NCBI GenBank assembly: GCA_019054805.1
Contig: JAHQIY010000003.1
Span: 7,378,001-7,442,000, forward strand
DNA from: Brachionus manjavacas
Lineage: Eukaryota > Rotifera > Eurotatoria > Ploima > Brachionidae
Length of the DNA stretch: 64,000 bases
Direction of reading: 5' to 3'
In this document: piece by piece, positions 14,701-23,778 of the stretch
Position numbering within the stretch: the first letter of the stretch is position 1
Layout of the letters: the number at the start of each line of letters is the position of its first letter
The notes under the pieces: generated by a model
The model's input: the letters and a program-made list of their open reading frames with translations, nothing else
Databases searched by the model: none
What the model was told of the DNA's origin: nothing
Position numbers and translations under genes: made by a program

Positions 14701-15700
14701 AATTCTCTTTGCTAGGCTTATAATCTTTGTTAGATCTAAGTCTACTTACAAGCGGAGAATTAATTTGGCTCATTTTTAGTTGAATTTAAACAAGATGAAT
14801 AAAAAAGCTATTTATTTATATTAAAAATATTATCTGTGCTTTTCTCTATATTTTTTCTCTATATTTTTTCCCTAATTTTTTTTTCTCTCTTATACAAATT
14901 CTCTAATTTTCCTTTCTCTATTTTATGATTTCTCTAAACTTGTCTTGACTCTAATTAATTTCTCTAATTTTTTTTCTCTATTTTGATAGTTCACCAAGTT
15001 TTTCGGCAACCTAGCATTTATGAGTCATGTGGCGTTTTTGTTTACACCTTTCACATGTTGAATCTTTGACTGGGCATTTCGCTATATTATGTCCTTCTTC
15101 ATCACAAAAGTAGCATTTTTGTTTTTGTCCAACGATTGTAACAACACATTTTAGACCATACAAGATTGTTGGGCCAGACAAGCTTCTAATAATGTTTTCT
15201 ACTTCCTTTGGATAAGAAATTCTAATTCTTCTTACACAATTTTTTCTCTCAGGTCTGTCTTTGTACTTTTCCTCTGAAATTTGTCCTATTTTCAGTCCAT
15301 CAATACGAACCGCGTTGAAAAAGTTTTTCAGAAGATTGTTATGGAAATCTGTTGGCAAGAAATGCAATCTAAAGGTACAATATCTTCTAAGATCCGGGAT
15401 TATATTCGCATCTTCAAGCTTAAAAATTGTGCCATTAATGTCAATTTCTCGACCAAAAATTTTTCGACATAAGACGAGTCTTTGAATTCGATAATCGATA
15501 TCTTATTCGACTAAAAGTTGTAAATTGACGTGATTGCGTCATTCTCGACTTGATTAAGGGCGACATCAGAGAGTCAAATATAATTTTGTGGGTGACTGGT
15601 TTATCTAACTTTTTAAGGTTAAGTTTGACCGAATTTTTAAAAATCCAGCGTCTATTTAGGTTAGAATTGGTTAGCGACATTGCTAACACACAAATTTTAG
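11742..15700 (-). mobile_element. Jockey-like LINE split by a DNA transposon
   Basis: Read on the minus strand: ORF1 N-terminal part (15689 to 15004; frames 15689-15441 and 15367-15011 joined by one frameshift) ends in two CCHC zinc knuckles (CYFCDEEGHNIAKC and CERCKQKRHMTHKC). A MULE-type transposon then intervenes (13232-14995). ORF1 resumes (…KLKSLESKKVDYSELF…) to a stop at 12849. Next comes the second half of the reverse transcriptase (12842-11973) with SPLLFSIYINDIP, LLFADDLVTFF and a C-terminal domain. The endonuclease and first half of RT are absent, so the copy has a large internal deletion. The 3' UTR ends in the same GGAGCTTTAGCTCGGTACAG-type word as the copy at 895-1388. CCHC knuckles in ORF1 are typical of the Jockey/I/R1 group. 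Confidence 0.85.
13232..14995 (-). mobile_element. MULE-type DNA transposon, degenerate
   Basis: 1,764 bp with terminal inverted repeats starting GGTAAACGATCAAAATAGAG (left) and GGTGAACTATCAAAATAGAG (right, reverse complement), flanked by the 8-bp target duplication AAGTTTTT (13224-13231 and 14996-15003). Inside each end the word ATTAGAGAAA/TTTCTCTAAT recurs many times. The minus-strand coding region has a FLYWCH-type zinc-binding module (YWRCEFYNECGG..HNHMPKPE) and a MULE transposase start (HDWYCDSTFDISP..YTIHII..LPMLYAFLPNKK). The centre of the transposase is deleted: after LITINPHRFPIDIWNLHERV the sequence jumps to PRTDNNVESLHSPI, so later catalytic acidic residues are missing. A TGA stop (after IIRT, near 14100) and a frameshift near 14300-14340 also break it. 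It can only be non-autonomous. Confidence 0.88.
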
Positions 15701-15703
15701 CAG

Positions 15704-16860
15704 TTTTGTGTATTACGTGATGACGCTATTAATTAAATTTGATTTTACAAATTTGCTAAGCCAAACGACAAGATTGCAAATTTATTTTTCTATCCGGATC
15801 TTGACTGGCTGCACCTGCTTCTAATTTACCAAGAAAAGAGTTATCATTTTTATACTTAAGGTTTACTCATTTAACTCATTTTTTTCATTTTACTCATTTT
15901 ATACATTTTGCTCATTTTGCTCATTTTGCTCATTTTATTCGTTATACTCAATTAATACATTTTGTTCTTCGTTAGTTTGACTTAACCTTTTAAGCTTGGT
16001 TTAAAAGTATATAGAAACCATTAGTTGATCTTTGGTGTCAAAAGGTTGAATAAAATTTTTGAAAAATTCTATAAAATTTGCTATCATTTTTATCAAAAAT
16101 ATTTAAAAAAGATTAAAAAGTCATTGATTATTTTTTAATAAATGATTCATCAATGATTAAAAATCGATCAAAAGTAACAAAATTGAGCACATTATTTCCC
16201 TTCCCTGCTAATTGCAATAAACTTTTCGCCTATTCTTTTAAAAAATAGACCCCCAAATCAAAGTTAAAGCAAATTTAAATAAAAAACCTTTACCTTGTGC
16301 TTACCCAAAACCATAAACCAGGGCTTCGCCCCGGACCCCTTTGTCCTTAGCCGCTGTTACCTATACCTGGTCAGTGATCCGGATCTTGACTGGCTGCACC
16401 TGCTTCTAATTTACATGGGTTTTAAAGAAAAAGAGGGTTTTTATTGAAATAGTGGAATTTTTATTAAAATTCTCTTTGACGAAAACATTATTTGCTTATA
16501 TTTTTATATGTTTAGATTAAATTTTATATTTTTTTTTAAAAAATTTATTTTTTTAGTTATTTGTAAATCTGTCCCAAGCCTTTGCTCACTCATAATAAAA
16601 AAAAAAGACTAAACATAAAAAAATAAAAAATTAATTTTTAGCTTGAAATAATAGTTTAACTAATTGATTAATTTTTGGGATTACTTATTTTAGGATTACT
16701 TGCCCGACAAATAATTTATCGAATTATTTTTGTTTCTAGCGACACCCAGGTAAGTCAATTAGTGCTCAAATTAAGGTTAACTGTAATTTTTTGTTGCTTG
16801 TGATTATTAGCCATTCATGAATAAGAAGCAGATAATTTTGCAAAATCAAATTGATTAATT
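15704..16860. repeat. Repeat-rich spacer: 38-bp direct repeats and a tandem array
   Basis: An identical 38-bp sequence beginning ATCCGGATCTTGACTGGCTG lies at 15792-15829 and 16377-16414 in the same orientation. Between them are a tandem array of about nine copies of a TCATTTTGC-like 9-mer (15865-15970) and a G+C-rich patch with a hairpin (GGGC-TTC-GCCC, 16321-16331). The related word AAATGAGCC recurs in the opposite orientation at about 16999-17045. The block may be the 5' region of the adjacent LINE or a separate element; the sequence does not decide. Confidence 0.5.
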
Positions 16861-16867
16861 CTAAATT

Positions 16868-16960
16868 ATATCATGCCAATACTGACTCCGTTGTGTAATC
16901 GCCATCTTACTATTCGTTCTTTCTTTCCAAAGCTAAAGACGTCTGGCTAAGTCTCTCTTT
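16868..16960 (+). repeat. Diverged LINE 3' fragment
   Basis: CTCCGTTGTGTAATCGCCAT followed by CTTACTATTCGTTCTTTCTT resembles the end of the Jockey-like RT ORF (TPLCN.HLTI.SFFP), in the same orientation as the copy at 895-1388. It is older and shorter than the other copies. Confidence 0.55.
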
Positions 16961-17069
16961 TGATTAAACTATGGTTTTTTAAAGTCAAAAACAACGAATT
17001 AGGCGAAATGAGTAAATTGAGAAAAATGAGCCAAATGAGCCATAAGAAATTGGCATTCATATCGACAAT

Positions 17070-17704
17070 ACATGATTTTTTCGTGCTATAATATTTTAAT
17101 TCTTTGCTATAATAAAAAAAAATAAAATGATATAAAAATTAACGGAAATGATATAAACTAAAAGATAAATTGATATATAATTGACACAATCTGATATAAT
17201 AAATAATACCTGTGATATAAAATAAAAATACCGATGCTATAAAATTATATGTAATGACAATATATTAATTGGGCATTAACTAATTAGTGAATTTTGGTTT
17301 CAATTTTGAAGTAGAAATTTTTAAATATAAGATACATGCATAAGTTTCTTACCTATAATAAAAATTTAACTGACTAAACTATGTTGTTGTAACAGTGTCA
17401 GATAATGAAGAAAATATTGATCCTATTGTAGTTGCAAAAAAAAGAGGAAGACCAGCTGGCTCAAAAAATAAACCAAAAGATCAATCAACCGGGTCTAATA
17501 CTCATAAAAGACCAAAAAGAAAATATTTGACCTGTTTTTCTTTGTTTTTTTTTTTTTTTATTTTTTTTATTTTTATATCATTTGTATTTTTTATTATACT
17601 AGAAAAATAAAGAATTATAGCAGAAAATAATAAAATAAAAATAATATTCTTATAGCATTATTTTTTAAAGCAAACAATTAAATTATTAAAGCACGAAAAA
17701 TAAG
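17070..17704 (+). mobile_element. Short DNA transposon with AT-hook reading frame
   Basis: The ends are inverted repeats of about 35 bp: TTTTTCGTGCTATAATATTT at the left and TTTTTCGTGCTTTAATAATT (reverse complement) at the right. The word TGATATAA or TGCTATAA recurs about ten times inside the left arm and a few times in the right arm. In the middle, 17395-17530 encodes SDNEENIDPIVVAKKRGRP then AGSKNKPKDQ, an AT-hook followed by more Lys-rich sequence. It opens with TGTCAGAT directly after a TAACAG acceptor-like site, so the initiator may lie in an upstream exon. After RPKRKYLTCF the frame runs into low-complexity Phe codons. It is probably a deletion derivative that retains the start of a DNA-binding protein of its parent. 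Confidence 0.55.
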
Positions 17705-18134
17705 ACCCTTTTTTAATTCAATATTTGATTTGTTAAATTTTTGGCTTAAATGAATTTTTTATTTTAAATTTTAAAAAGATTTCTAATTAATTTTACTAAT
17801 TTTATAACTAAAATGATAGATTAAACAAATGAAAACTTTATCACTAAATTTTAAATTTTTTTTGTAAATTAAATGTGAAAAAAAAATCTTTAAATTTAAT
17901 TTGATTTACCATTTTATTTTTATAATATCTCAAAATATAAATTAATTATTAAAAACTTCGAATAATTTAATTTTTTTATTAACGGTAATTTTTACAAAAA
18001 TACCGTTAATTTTTTAAATATTAAAAAACTCGATTCCTCTTTTCAGAACCAAGACTATTATATTTGACGTTTTAAATATTCAAATAATTAAAATCTTAAT
18101 ATTCAAACCAAAGTTTCATCTCGATTCAAATTGA
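17705..18134. other. A+T-rich 5' flank of the four-pass protein gene
   Basis: No recognisable element; presumably holds the promoter and 5' UTR of the gene that starts at 18135 or 18192. Confidence 0.3.
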
Positions 18135-19981
18135 ATGAATTTAAATAATAAATTATCAAAAATTCAGTACTTTTTTCATTCAAATATTAAAATGAATCAT
18201 TCCATGATTGTTAAAAAAAGTCTCAAATATTTGAATAGAGTATTTGCTGTATTGATGGTAGTTGTTGTGAGTCTAAATATAGAGCAGATATTTCATAATA
18301 AACGAATTCAGAGTTTTGATCATATTCTCAACTTAAACCCGGATCTGAATGATAAAATCCATCGCTGCCAGAGTTGCCAAATGGAAGGTTTATGGGCCTT
18401 AAATCGATTGAACAGTAAGTACAAAATTTTCAAACCTAGCCATAACCTTTTTCTAGTCGCAGGAGCTTTGCTTTCTTTGGTCTTGGCTATTTTTAGTCTT
18501 GTATTTGCACATAGAAGCAGGATGTTTAGAGAATATTTCAAATGGTTTGTACCATCATGCTTAGCTTCCACAATTTTAACAACTGTTTATTTTATTGTAG
18601 TGATTACTACACATATAGTAAAATAAGACACCATATGTTCAAAATTATAATTACTCATTTTTTTATTCAAGACCCAAGAGTGTATTGATAGCAGAAATTT
18701 TGATCCCTTGTGGCACTGTGATGCTGAATTTAGCTACAGTATGGAACATAAAGTTAAACCATTGAGTATTCTAATGCTTGTTTGCATTCCTCAAGTAGAT
18801 TATTATTTAAGAATAAAAAACTGAATTATTGATAAATTATAGATTCGTATTTTTAATTTTCATTTAAGTTTGTAGCAAGATCCTGTTCACTTTTGACCGA
18901 AAAGTATACGAAAAAAGCTAGTAAAAATGGAGTCTGCAATAATTGGTATTCGGTGGAAATGAAAGATAAAACAAACCATTTTAAAACAAAGCACCATTAT
19001 GAAAATTCAGACGCTAGATCAGAAAATGAGCTGGGTTTACTGGGTGATTCACCCATTGAGTTTGGTTTTAGAGAGCTTCCAGTTGATTGTCCATCTGAAA
19101 AAAAATCAAGTAATCAAATGCTGCCCAAGATGGGATTCTACGGCGAACAAAATGAAGATGTTTACATTGAAAAAAACAGACAAGAATATGTTGAGAATGA
19201 GTTTTTTTCCAATGAAGGATTTGACCAAGTCATTTTGGACAACAAATTTCCAAATTTTAAACTAATCAATCAGAAACGAATTTTTATGCGAAATTCGTCC
19301 TTGTCAACGATTTCAGAAGAAAAAACTTTTGCCACTTTGACCGAGGTATCCAACCAGTATGCTGAAAGAACCGACAGTCCCAAAGTTAATCCGTCTAAAT
19401 TAGTATGCTCAGTAATTGATGAATTCCATGACAAGTCATTAATAATGAATGAAATAATTCATGTGTTTCAGCCTTCATCGAAAGATGGCTGTTTTAGCAG
19501 AAATGTTCCAATCCGACTCACTTCTCCGAGAAAATCTGCTGTTGGTTTTAATTCACCCATGTCATTGCGTTCATCCAGTTCATGTAGTCCTAGCTCTAAT
19601 GATTTCGATTTGTCGCCAAATTTCGAACAATCAATTTTGCTATCTAATTTAGTGATGGCTAAAAAAATCAGATTTGTCAAGCGGCTTAAAAATCGTATTG
19701 AAACCAAAAGCGGTAAAAAATTTTTTGTCAACAAAAATTGGGATTTAAAAATAAGGATGAGTCCTGTGCTTAGTATTGGGAAAAAAAATCATTTAAAAAA
19801 ACGAAAATTTTTATCATTTTCTTCAATGTCCAAAGAAACAAAAGAACGATTTTTTTCTTCAGGTCAAATAAATCATGCTGTTAATACAACCCCCGAAAAA
19901 AAACCGCTAGATAAGGATCAATCAAGTTCCCAAAGCGATCTTGTTGTGCCCAAGATGGATATAGAACCGGTGTTTTTTTAA
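18135..19981 (+). CDS. Unrecognised four-pass membrane protein with long tail
   Basis: I join three exons: 18135..18617, 18672..18794, 18869..19981 (572 residues, or 553 from the second ATG at 18192). Both introns are phase 0 with GTA..AG ends (54 and 74 nt). What looked like two genes becomes one because the second exon ends PLSILMLVCIPQ and the third opens FVARSCSLLTEKYTKK, completing a fourth membrane segment. Predicted helices are RVFAVLMVVVVSLNIE, LFLVAGALLSLVLAIFSLVF, ASTILTTVYFIVVITTH and PLSILMLVCIPQFVARSC. The loop after TM1 has CQSC and the loop after TM3 has two more cysteines (CIDS..LWHC). The ~360-residue tail is Ser/Lys/Glu-rich with runs such as SLRSSSSCSPSSNDFD. The topology resembles small tetra-span channels or receptors' partners, but I recognise no family. 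Confidence 0.6.
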
Positions 19982-20051
19982 ATTTTTAGTATCAAGTCTA
20001 CATAAATTAATAATCCTCTGTCATAAGAATGCTTTTGGACAATAAGTTAAA

Positions 20052-20575
20052 CAAAATGTTTTGCCATATAGATTTAGTTTTAAGTTGATTGCAATTTTAT
20101 TTTCGTTGTGTATTTATCTTTTTTAATAATATTATTTTCCAATTAAGTTTCGATTTTATAATTTAAAAATTATTTTCTTTAAATAAATATTTAAAAAAAT
20201 ACTGTAATTTTTAATAAAAAATGTCCTATTTGCTCTAAAGTTAATTTTTTTTTATTTAAAAAGAGATTTCGGAACAAAAATCTATGAAAAATTTGGAGGT
20301 TTTTAAAAACGTGGAGCTTTCTAAAATAAAGCGGTCGAATCACCAATTTTATAACTTGCATTAAAAAAACTGTATTTGAGATTCGTGAAATTATTTTGAT
20401 AGAAATGTTCAAAAAAATCAGGTTAAATCTAAGAAATTTGTGACAAGTTCTATTTAAAAATTAAACATAGTTATGAATTTATTTTTCAAAAAGTTCAAAC
20501 CTAAAATCTTGAACTATTAGACAAATTTTTTATTGATTTTTTTTAAATTGAGTTGAATTTTATCTCTTTTTGAAT
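20052..20575. repeat. Segmental duplication, copy A (non-coding part)
   Basis: From ATGTTTTGCCATATAGATTT onward this stretch is nearly identical to 22503-23267 in the same orientation. It lacks a ~118-bp segment and an inserted shard present in copy B. It includes copy 2 of the dispersed repeat (about 20190-20480) and runs into the truncated DUF2237 copy. Confidence 0.8.
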
Positions 20576-20833
20576 CTATAATTCTCGTTTTGAATTGGTG
20601 ACACCAGGAGATAAATTTTGATCAAAATTTCTACTTGTTTCAAGATCCTCCAAAGTAAAGTTAAAGTTTCTTAAAAAATCTAAAGTTCTAAAATTTGTTG
20701 ACTGCAACACAACTGGGGGTTGTCTTCCATTACGCTTTGCTTGAATACATCGAAAGACGTACAAGCACCAATTATCGCCTGGTTTTAAAACTGGAAAGTA
20801 AGGAGGATGTGGTGTACTCAAATCATTGCTCAT
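20576..20833 (-). pseudogene. Truncated DUF2237 duplicate
   Basis: 85 codons that differ from exon 2 of the intact gene (23268-23581) at only a few positions (for example VLKPGD for GLKPGD and CLYVFRCIQ for CLCVSRWIQ). Similarity stops just upstream of the internal Met (MSNDLSTP), where the intact gene continues into VCATVTADFLEYTKS. Exon 1 with the signal peptide and the conserved PMTGFxR segment is missing, and a conserved Trp and two Cys are replaced. It is a 5'-truncated duplicate and probably not functional. Confidence 0.75.
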
Positions 20834-21276
20834 TTAAAATCTCATAAGAAATTAAAGCTGGTGTATTTATTAGTGAAATAATAAAAACATCAGTGTGAAA
20901 AAATAACAAGACAAGAGTGTAACTAAATTAGAAAAAAAAAACAAATTGATTAATTATAAACACAAAATAAAATATTAATTAATTACAAACAATTTTTTAC
21001 AGTGTAAAAGAACAAACTTTAAAAGTACATTATTATTGATTAAAAGGAATAAACAAAATTTAGTAAAAGTTTAAACCAAAAATAAAAAAATGAACAGAAT
21101 TAATATTGTCAAATTTTTTAAGTTCACTTTAGTGCGATTCCTCATGTAAATTGAGAAATCAAAACAAATTACAAAACAATTCCTTAAGGAAATCATTAAT
21201 AAAAAGCTTTTTATTTTCTGTTTATTTAATAACAAATTATACTTACTGAACATATTATTTTTTTTAAAACTTAAAT
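20834..21276. other. A+T-rich spacer
   Basis: No gene seen. It lies between the end of duplication copy A and the inverted acidic-repeat locus. Confidence 0.35.
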
Positions 21277-21690
21277 TTAATATTTTGACTTATTGTAATT
21301 AGTAAATTCATCCACTGACATGTATTCATCATTATAAGAATCATGACATAAAGAGTCCAAGTCATCTACTGACTTGTTTTGATTTTTTAAAGAACTTACA
21401 ATGTCCAAGTCATCCAGTGACATGTATTCATCATTATAAGAATCATGACATAAAGAGTCCAAGTCATCTACTGGCATTGTCTGAAAACAAAATATACCAA
21501 ATTTGCATACTGGCTTATCTTCCTGATTATTGTTATTGTCTTTGGAAAGCTTGCTGTCCCAAGAGCAAAATGAATCATCAGTTGGCTGAATGTTTTTTTT
21601 GTCCATTTGCTTGCGCTTATGGCTAATCAAGTGAACATCGAACTGGGTCTGAATGTTGCAATAAATTTCACACACTTTGATTTCTGCTGA
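21277..21690 (-). CDS. Acidic-repeat protein, minus-strand copy (partial model)
   Basis: The frame runs from a putative acceptor (GATCAGCAG, near 21690) to a stop at 21277; the first exon is not found. It opens VCEIYCNIQTQFDVHLISHK, which loosely resembles a matrin/U1-type Cys-His zinc finger. A polar stretch follows (STD-like CSWDSKLSKD), then two copies of a ~35-residue acidic unit: VDDLDSLCHDSYNDEYM and SLDDLDIVSSLKNQNKS, then VDDLDSLCHDSYNDEYMS again. I recognise no family. A paralogous reading frame lies on the plus strand at about 22190-22480, so the two loci are arranged head-to-head, with near-identical repeat parts and diverged front parts. Confidence 0.45.
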   Translation of the reverse strand, partial: SAEIKVCEIYCNIQTQFDVHLISHKRKQMDKKNIQPTDDSFCSWDSKLSKDNNNNQEDKPVCKFGIFCFQTMPVDDLDSLCHDSYNDEYMSLDDLDIVSSLKNQNKSVDDLDSLCHDSYNDEYMSVDEFTNYNKSKY

Positions 21691-22194
21691 TCATCTGGCA
21701 CGGGCATTTCAAATACAATGTAATTGTAAATTAAGTAGGAAAAAATTCCAAAGCCTAAAGTTTAATATTCAAAAATGGGACTGATGGTTTAGAAAAATGT
21801 TGGCTTTGAGCGTCAATTATATGAGGGTTTTGAAAACGTGCTTCTAACAACGAGGCCTCCTATTCGCTTAATCTCAATGTCATTGCTTTCTTAATTCAAA
21901 AAACACTGTAGATTTGGTATATCTTTATAGTGTTCGAGTCGTTCTAACAACTGCTCTAATTTTGAAACCTACGCATTTTTTCAAACCACAGAAATTGAAT
22001 TTTTCATTTAAATTTTCATTCAAAATTTAATATTTGAAATTATTGAAATTTTGTTTTCCATCTCGTGTTTTTAGCTTTAACGCATTCGCTTCATTTCAAA
22101 TTGATTTTATCCTACAAGAATCAAAAAAGTCAAAATAAAACCCATGATAGACAAAACTATCCAACTTTGTTTAAAATGACATTCGACTGATAAA
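21691..22194. other. Spacer between the divergent acidic-repeat copies
   Basis: Shared upstream region of the two head-to-head loci. It is somewhat less A+T-rich around 21820-21960. First exons may lie here but I could not define any. Confidence 0.35.
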
Positions 22195-22485
22195 TCAATT
22201 TGCCCATGGGATGCTAAGCTTTCGACTGACGAAAAAAATAAAAAGGTAAGATAAGCCAGTATGCAAATTTGGTATATTTTGTTTTCAGACAATGCCAGTA
22301 GATGACTTGGACTCTTTATGTCATGATTCTTAAAATGATGAATACATGTCACTGGATGACTTGGACATTGGAAGTTCTTTAAAAAATCAAAACAAGTCAG
22401 TAGATGACTTGGACTCTTTATGTCATGATTCTTATAATGATGAATACATGTCACTGGATGACTTGGACATTGGAAGTTCTATAAA
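22195..22485 (+). pseudogene. Acidic-repeat paralogue, plus-strand copy
   Basis: The front part encodes HSTDKSICPWDAKLSTDEKN, which aligns with IQPTDDSFCSWDSKLSKDNN of the minus-strand copy. The repeat part (22285-22475) is almost identical in DNA to the reverse complement of 21295-21500, encoding VDDLDSLCHDS and SLDDLDIGSSLKNQNKS. One repeat unit has a stop (CATGATTCTTAA instead of CATGATTCTTATAAT). The 3' end is replaced by duplication copy B. It is probably broken, although a splice at GGTAAGATAAG (22245) could bypass part of it. Confidence 0.45.
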
Positions 22486-22502
22486 AAGCAAACCAGCGCC
22501 AT

Positions 22503-23267
22503 ATAAAATGTTTTGCCATATAGATTTAGTTTTAAGTTGATTGCAATTTTATTTTCGTTGTGTATTTATCTTTTTTAATAATATTATTTTCCAATTAAGT
22601 TTCGATTTTATAATTTAAAAATTATTTTCTTTAAATAAATATTTTAAAAAAATACTGTAATTTTTAATAAAAAATGTCCTATTTGCTCTAGAGTTAATTT
22701 ATCAAATCGTATTGAAACCAAAAGTAGTAAAAAATTTTCCTGTGCTGTGCTTTAAATAAATATTTAAAAAAATACTGTAATTTTTATTTATAAAAAATGT
22801 CCTATTTGCTCTAAAGTTAATTTTTTTTTTATTTAAAAAGAGATTTCGGAACAAAAATCTATGAAAAAATGTGGAGGTTTCTAAAAACGTGGAGCTTTCT
22901 AAAATAAAGCGATCGAATCGCCAATGTTATAACTTGCATTAAAAAAACTATATTTGAGATTCGTGTAATTATTTTGATAGAAATGTTCAAAAAAATCAAG
23001 TTGAATCTAAGAAATTTGTGACAAGTTCTATTTAAAAATTAAACATAGTTATGAATTTATTTTTCAAAAAGTTCAAACCTAAAATCTTGAACTATTAGAC
23101 AAATTGTTTATTGATTTTTTTTAAACTTCATTTTAATTATTTTTATCGTTTAATATCGTAAATTTAAATATTTTTAATTTTTAAAAAATAAAATAAAAGA
23201 ATCTAATGGAACAAATTTTTTATTTGACAAATCTATTGATTGAGTTGAATTTTATCTCTTTTTGAAT
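22503..23267. repeat. Segmental duplication, copy B, with inserted shards
   Basis: Matches 20052-20575. Two patches are foreign. At about 22708-22752 the sequence TCGTATTGAAACCAAAAG..GTAAAAAATTTT followed by CCTGTGCT copies pieces of exon 3 of the four-pass gene (19690-19725 and 19765-19772). At 22487-22503 AAACCAGCGCCATA matches a coding segment of the hydroxylase gene near 24967. It includes copy 3 of the dispersed repeat (22790-23110). Confidence 0.7.
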
Positions 23268-23778
23268 CTATAATTCTCGTTTTGAATTGGTGACACCAGA
23301 AGATAAATTTTGATCAAAATTTCTACTTGTTTCAAGATCCTCCAAAGTAAAGTTAAAGTTTCTTAAAAAATCTAAAGTTCTAAAATTTGTTGACTGCAAC
23401 ACAACTGGGGGTTGTCTTCCATTACGCTTTGCTTGAATCCATCGAGAGACGCACAAGCACCAATTATCGCCTGGTTTTAAACCTGGAAAGTAAGGAGGAT
23501 GTGGTGTACTTAAATCATTGCCCATTGATTTAGTGTACTCAAGAAAATCAGCGGTTACAGTTGCACAAACAAAATGTGATCCTTAAAATTTTTAAATATT
23601 TTCTTTAATCTTTCATCATTTATTTACCTTGATCATGCTCATTAGCTACGCAGTATCCCGTCCGCGTGAATCCTGTCATGGGATTGTCGCTGCATAACTC
23701 CAATGGCATATTGTACACATTTTGCTCACAATTAATTGATTTAAAAGTAAAAATAAGCAATAAAATTAGCTTGATCAT
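23268..23778 (-). CDS. Secreted DUF2237 family protein
   Basis: Exons: complement(join(23268..23581, 23628..23778)), 154 residues, one 46-nt intron in phase 1. Exon 1 encodes a signal peptide (MIKLILLLIFTFKSINC) and NMPLELCSDNPMTGFTRTGYC. Exon 2 encodes GSHFVCATVTADFLEYTKS, GNDLSTPHPPYFPGLKPGDN, WCLCVSRWIQAKRNG and QPPVVLQSTN. These match, in order, the conserved blocks of DUF2237 (PLxxCSxxPMTGFxRxGxC; HxVCAxxTxxFLxxxKxxGNDLSTPxPxxxFPGLKPGDxWCLCxxRWxEA; PPVVLxxT). That family is known mainly from bacteria and has no established function. A targeting peptide and a spliceosomal intron show that this copy is a resident eukaryotic gene. The ~25-residue C-terminal tail is extra. Confidence 0.85.

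Noticed and set aside
15792-16414. 38-bp direct repeats as terminal repeats of a retrotransposon
   Set aside because: They are too short, and the enclosed 547 bp has no coding sequence, primer-binding site or polypurine tract. I found no LTR-type or other virus-like element in the window.
22107-22454. Minus-strand frame with repeated HHYKNHDIKSPSHLL
   Set aside because: It is the antisense shadow of the plus-strand acidic repeat (codons for DDLD.SL..), with no independent support.
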